DNA from: Combretum micranthum
Taxonomy: Eukaryota > Streptophyta > Magnoliopsida > Myrtales > Combretaceae
Assembly: GCA_024138025.1 (NCBI GenBank)
Contig: JAMXBD010000641.1
Span: forward strand, 62,001-126,000
DNA: 64,000 nucleotides
Direction: 5' to 3'
Of the stretch, positions 61,556 through 64,000 are shown piece by piece. The position numbers were made by a program, and so were the translations under genes. Numbering within the stretch: the first letter of the stretch is position 1; each line of letters starts with the position of its first letter. A model generated the notes under the pieces. That model searched no databases, was not told the DNA's origin, and saw only the letters and a list, made by a program, of their open reading frames with translations.

Positions 61556-63271
61556 TGATAAAATCATATTTTATACAACTTTTTCAATGTGCAATTTGAA
61601 TAAACCTATCTTAAATTCTATAAAAATTGCTTGAATAAATACTTGTTTTGATTAAATTCATGTTTCAGGTCTAAATTGAGTAAAGGAATGCAAAATAAGC
61701 ATTGTTGAATTGAGAAAAGGAAAATTCAGGGGGCACACCGGCTTTTCTAAAATCAAAGCCGCCGGCGTAGTGCCAGCTCAGAACTCAATAACTTAAAGCC
61801 GCCTCTACACCACCGGCCTTGAGGCGGTGTAGGATGTGAAAGACCAAACAACAACAAAGGTTGGCTTAACACTGCCAGTGTAAAGGAATCAAAGCCAGCA
61901 TCTGCAAATATACTCAACGCCAGCTTTCTGGGATTTAAAGCCGTCGGCGTTGAGACGGCTTTCATTGTGCACAAATTGAAATAATTAAGGCTGTTGACAA
62001 AGCTACAGCCTTGATTATCAACAACACGGCTTTCAACTTACGCCGGATAAATCAAGTACTATGCCGCCGGCTTTGAAATGGTAGTTTATCCACAGAAAGC
62101 TAAATTTTAAGGCCGACGTTAACACTGCTAGTGTTCGCTGACTTTTCATATGTATGCTGCCTGTAAGTCGCCAGCGTTGAATGTATAACTGCTGGCGTAC
62201 AATGTTGTAACTGCAAATTTTGTAATTGAAGAGTCTGAATTTTCTTCTATATAAGGATAGGTTTTCTTCATAAGAGAGACGTACGAAAAATAGACAATTT
62301 TGAAATTCCTTTGTGAGAGTTTAAGAGAATTTGAGAGATTGAAGCTTTGTATTGACAAGATTTTGCAAGTGAAATTTAAACAATTGAATTGGTGATTTCT
62401 AATCTTATTTCTTATGCAATTCTTTTGTTTGATTTATCTGTTTAATATGATATCATTTGCATTTTCTTATCTGATTGTTGAATCATTCATGACAACTAAA
62501 TTTTACTTGTGGGAAAAGATGAAATTCTAATCTTGCTAAAATGATCTTTGAAATTATATTATAGGGTTGTTAGAATTATAGATTATTTGTATTGAATCTT
62601 AATTATTCATCTTGTTTCTGTATGAAATTAGATTGATAAGAATCTTGACAATTAGAAAGAAGAATTAGGGTTCATAAGAATTCATAAAACAAGATTAAAC
62701 AACAATTGCGGAAGCGGCGAAGTTTAATCTAGTTTAGAAATTGACTCATATAATTCATGCAATGTTTTAATTTAATTTTTCACTAAGGAATTAGAAGAAA
62801 TTAATTTAGGACATTAGACAATTGTAAAATCGGAAGATTTATAATCGTAAATTCGATTCCATTAATAATTTATTTAGCGGAAGCTATTAGATTATTTTGT
62901 GATTTCCTAAAACTTGTAGTTTTAGGTTTTGACAATTTCATATAAATATCTATAATTCTAACTATTCATATAATATAATTTCAATATGATTAGCAAAGAT
63001 TATGATGGATTATGCTTTTTCCCACATTTTGATTGATATATCTATTTCATTCTCATACTTTTGAAGCATCTATTTTTAGAAGTAGATTAGATAATTATAA
63101 AATCTTAAAGTCAATAGCTTAAATATTAGTTTAAATTGATATCGGTCTAGTAATTATAATAATTCTCGTAGGAACGATACTTGACTCATTTTTCTATATT
63201 ATTTGATTTGATCCAGTATACTTGCTGGTAGTAATCCATGCTTTATTTATCTATACATTTCAGATGGATCA
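61556..63271 (+). repeat. Athila 3' LTR, 1,716 bp
   Basis: Starts TGATAAAATCATATTTTATA and ends GATGGATCA. It aligns with the 5' LTR throughout. After it comes TTCAA (63272-63276), then the remaining copia RNase H. Confidence 0.93.
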
Positions 63272-63276
63272 TTCAA

Positions 63277-63462
63277 CTCGATCGCATGAAACATGTGCAA
63301 CTTGATCGGAACTTCATTAAGTTAGAAATTGAAGGTAGAGATACTTAACTGCACTATATCTTCACAAGGGATAAAGAAGTTGACATTCTGAGAAAGTCCT
63401 TACTTAAACAATCTCTAGCAAGTTTGGAATGATAGATATCTATTCCTTAACTTGAGGGGAAG
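63277..63462 (+). pseudogene. copia RNase H 3' end and polypurine tract
   Basis: LDRMKHVQLDRNFIKLEIEG is the usual end of copia RNase H and continues the frame broken at 49928. TTGAGGGGAAG (63452-63462) is the polypurine tract next to the 3' LTR. Confidence 0.85.
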
Positions 63463-63685
63463 TGTAGAAAATAGTGGTTATTAATTAAATATATCTAGTT
63501 GATAAATTAGTTTTTTAGGATGAGATATTTTCTTTTAGTCTGTTTATTGTATTTCTTGGTCAAATTTAAATGAGATTTGTTAGCACAATATGAGGAATAC
63601 TTATCCCTTAGCTTGTGCGCACTTGTATATATTCTGTTGCAATTTTTAATAAATAATAAAAGTATTTTCTCTCTAAAATTCTTCG
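63463..63685 (+). repeat. copia 3' LTR
   Basis: About 223 bp, starts TGTAGAAAATAG, aligns with 45283-45515 with substitutions and short deletions. It ends CTTCG against CCTCA in the 5' copy. Confidence 0.9.
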
Positions 63686-64000
63686 ATTTCTTTAATTCAT
63701 ATGAGTTCATTTGATCTTAATAAACCTTAAGAAGACTAAACCAAGATTTAAACTTATTTATATTGAAAATGGGTTTATTTTATTTCATAAGCTTTTGAGA
63801 ACTAAAGGATAGAAGACTTTAGACTCAATGAATAACTATTTGCAAAACTTAACTTTAATTGACTACATTAAAACCATCAATGATTAAAACTAACTTCCAA
63901 AATCTATAAATAAGAAGCTATTCCTCTAGCTTAGAGGCTAATATTGAAATTAACATTGAAACTCCATTGAAATGCCTCCATAAAATTTTTTTCCTCTCTT
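63686..64000. other. flank right of the copia element, no gene seen
   Basis: AT-rich sequence to the window edge. Nothing recognised. Confidence 0.4.

Larger units (their letters stand above)
49929..63271 (+). mobile_element. Athila-type Ty3/gypsy retrotransposon, 13.3 kb
   Basis: A complete-length element with two 1.7-kb LTRs, a tRNA-Asp-type primer site, gag, protease, RT, RNase H, integrase, an env-position ORF, a long 3' non-coding region and a purine tract before the 3' LTR. The pol peptides ([47 protein letters not shown]) and the extra ORF after integrase point to the Athila lineage. Frameshifts, stops and a gag duplication show it cannot encode intact proteins. It sits in a copia element, same orientation. 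Confidence 0.93.
45283..63685 (+). mobile_element. Ty1/copia retrotransposon, split by a nested Athila element
   Basis: Whole span of a copia element whose own length is about 5.05 kb (45283-49928 plus 63272-63685, less one duplication copy). The order gag, protease, GAG-pre-integrase, integrase, RT, RNase H is the copia order. LTRs are at both ends, with flanks GTTTC (45278-45282) and ATTTC (63686-63690), a 5-bp duplication with one mismatch. Coding frames carry many stops. The 13.3-kb insertion lies in RNase H. Confidence 0.9.

Noticed and set aside
1..64000. CRISPR array, rRNA, tRNA genes, organelle insertions
   Set aside because: No regularly spaced direct repeats with unique spacers, no cloverleaf or rRNA sequence recognised by eye, and no plastid or mitochondrial gene seen. 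A tRNAscan or organelle BLAST could still find a small one.

Overview
The window is nuclear DNA from a flowering plant, most likely a eudicot. It is AT-rich, its genes have short exons with GT/AG introns, and its proteins are plant families: an MTP5-type zinc transporter, a clade-D PP2C and a DC1-domain protein. Between the genes lie plant Ty1/copia, Ty3/gypsy (Athila-type and chromovirus), hAT-like and MULE-like elements. Nothing bacterial, viral or organellar was seen. Exon structures were read by eye from conserved peptides and splice sites, without transcript data.

The left part (1-11.2 kb) starts with a fold-back element. A broken, intronless DC1-domain gene follows (minus strand, 1161-2162). 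Then comes a ten-exon MTP5-like cation diffusion facilitator gene (minus, 4444-11134), whose intron 4 holds a decayed copia element and whose intron 2 holds a small MITE. The frame of this gene is off by one base at the exon 7/8 junction.

From 11.2 to 29 kb there is no recognisable host gene. The stretch holds small elements with target-site duplications (12608-12928, 13995-14449, 25117-26057, 28220-28460), a 129-bp tandem duplication, a purine-rich block, and a 2,762-bp solo LTR with a perfect 5-bp duplication (22072-24833).

A four-exon clade-D PP2C gene (minus, 29039-33668) with all key motifs intact comes next. From 34 to 43 kb there is a MITE, a possible 498-bp solo LTR, a 900-bp long-TIR MULE-like element packed with hairpin cassettes (36354-37253), a chromodomain relic and a 927-bp hAT-like element. 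A small two-exon gene for a basic 145-residue protein (minus, 43211-43804) closes the genic part.

The right end (45283-63685) is one nested structure. A decayed 5-kb copia element (233/223-bp LTRs) was split in its RNase H region by a 13.3-kb Athila-type element (1,718/1,716-bp LTRs). Removing the inserted element and one copy of its 5-bp duplication puts the copia reading frame back in phase. The Athila copy has broken gag and pol frames and an env-position ORF. That ORF follows what looks like a short leader exon and an 810-bp intron.

The most unusual pattern is a dense vocabulary of GCCGGC-containing words. It occurs in the Athila LTRs, again inside Athila just upstream of the env-position leader, and in the unrelated-looking solo LTR at 23.06-23.55 kb.
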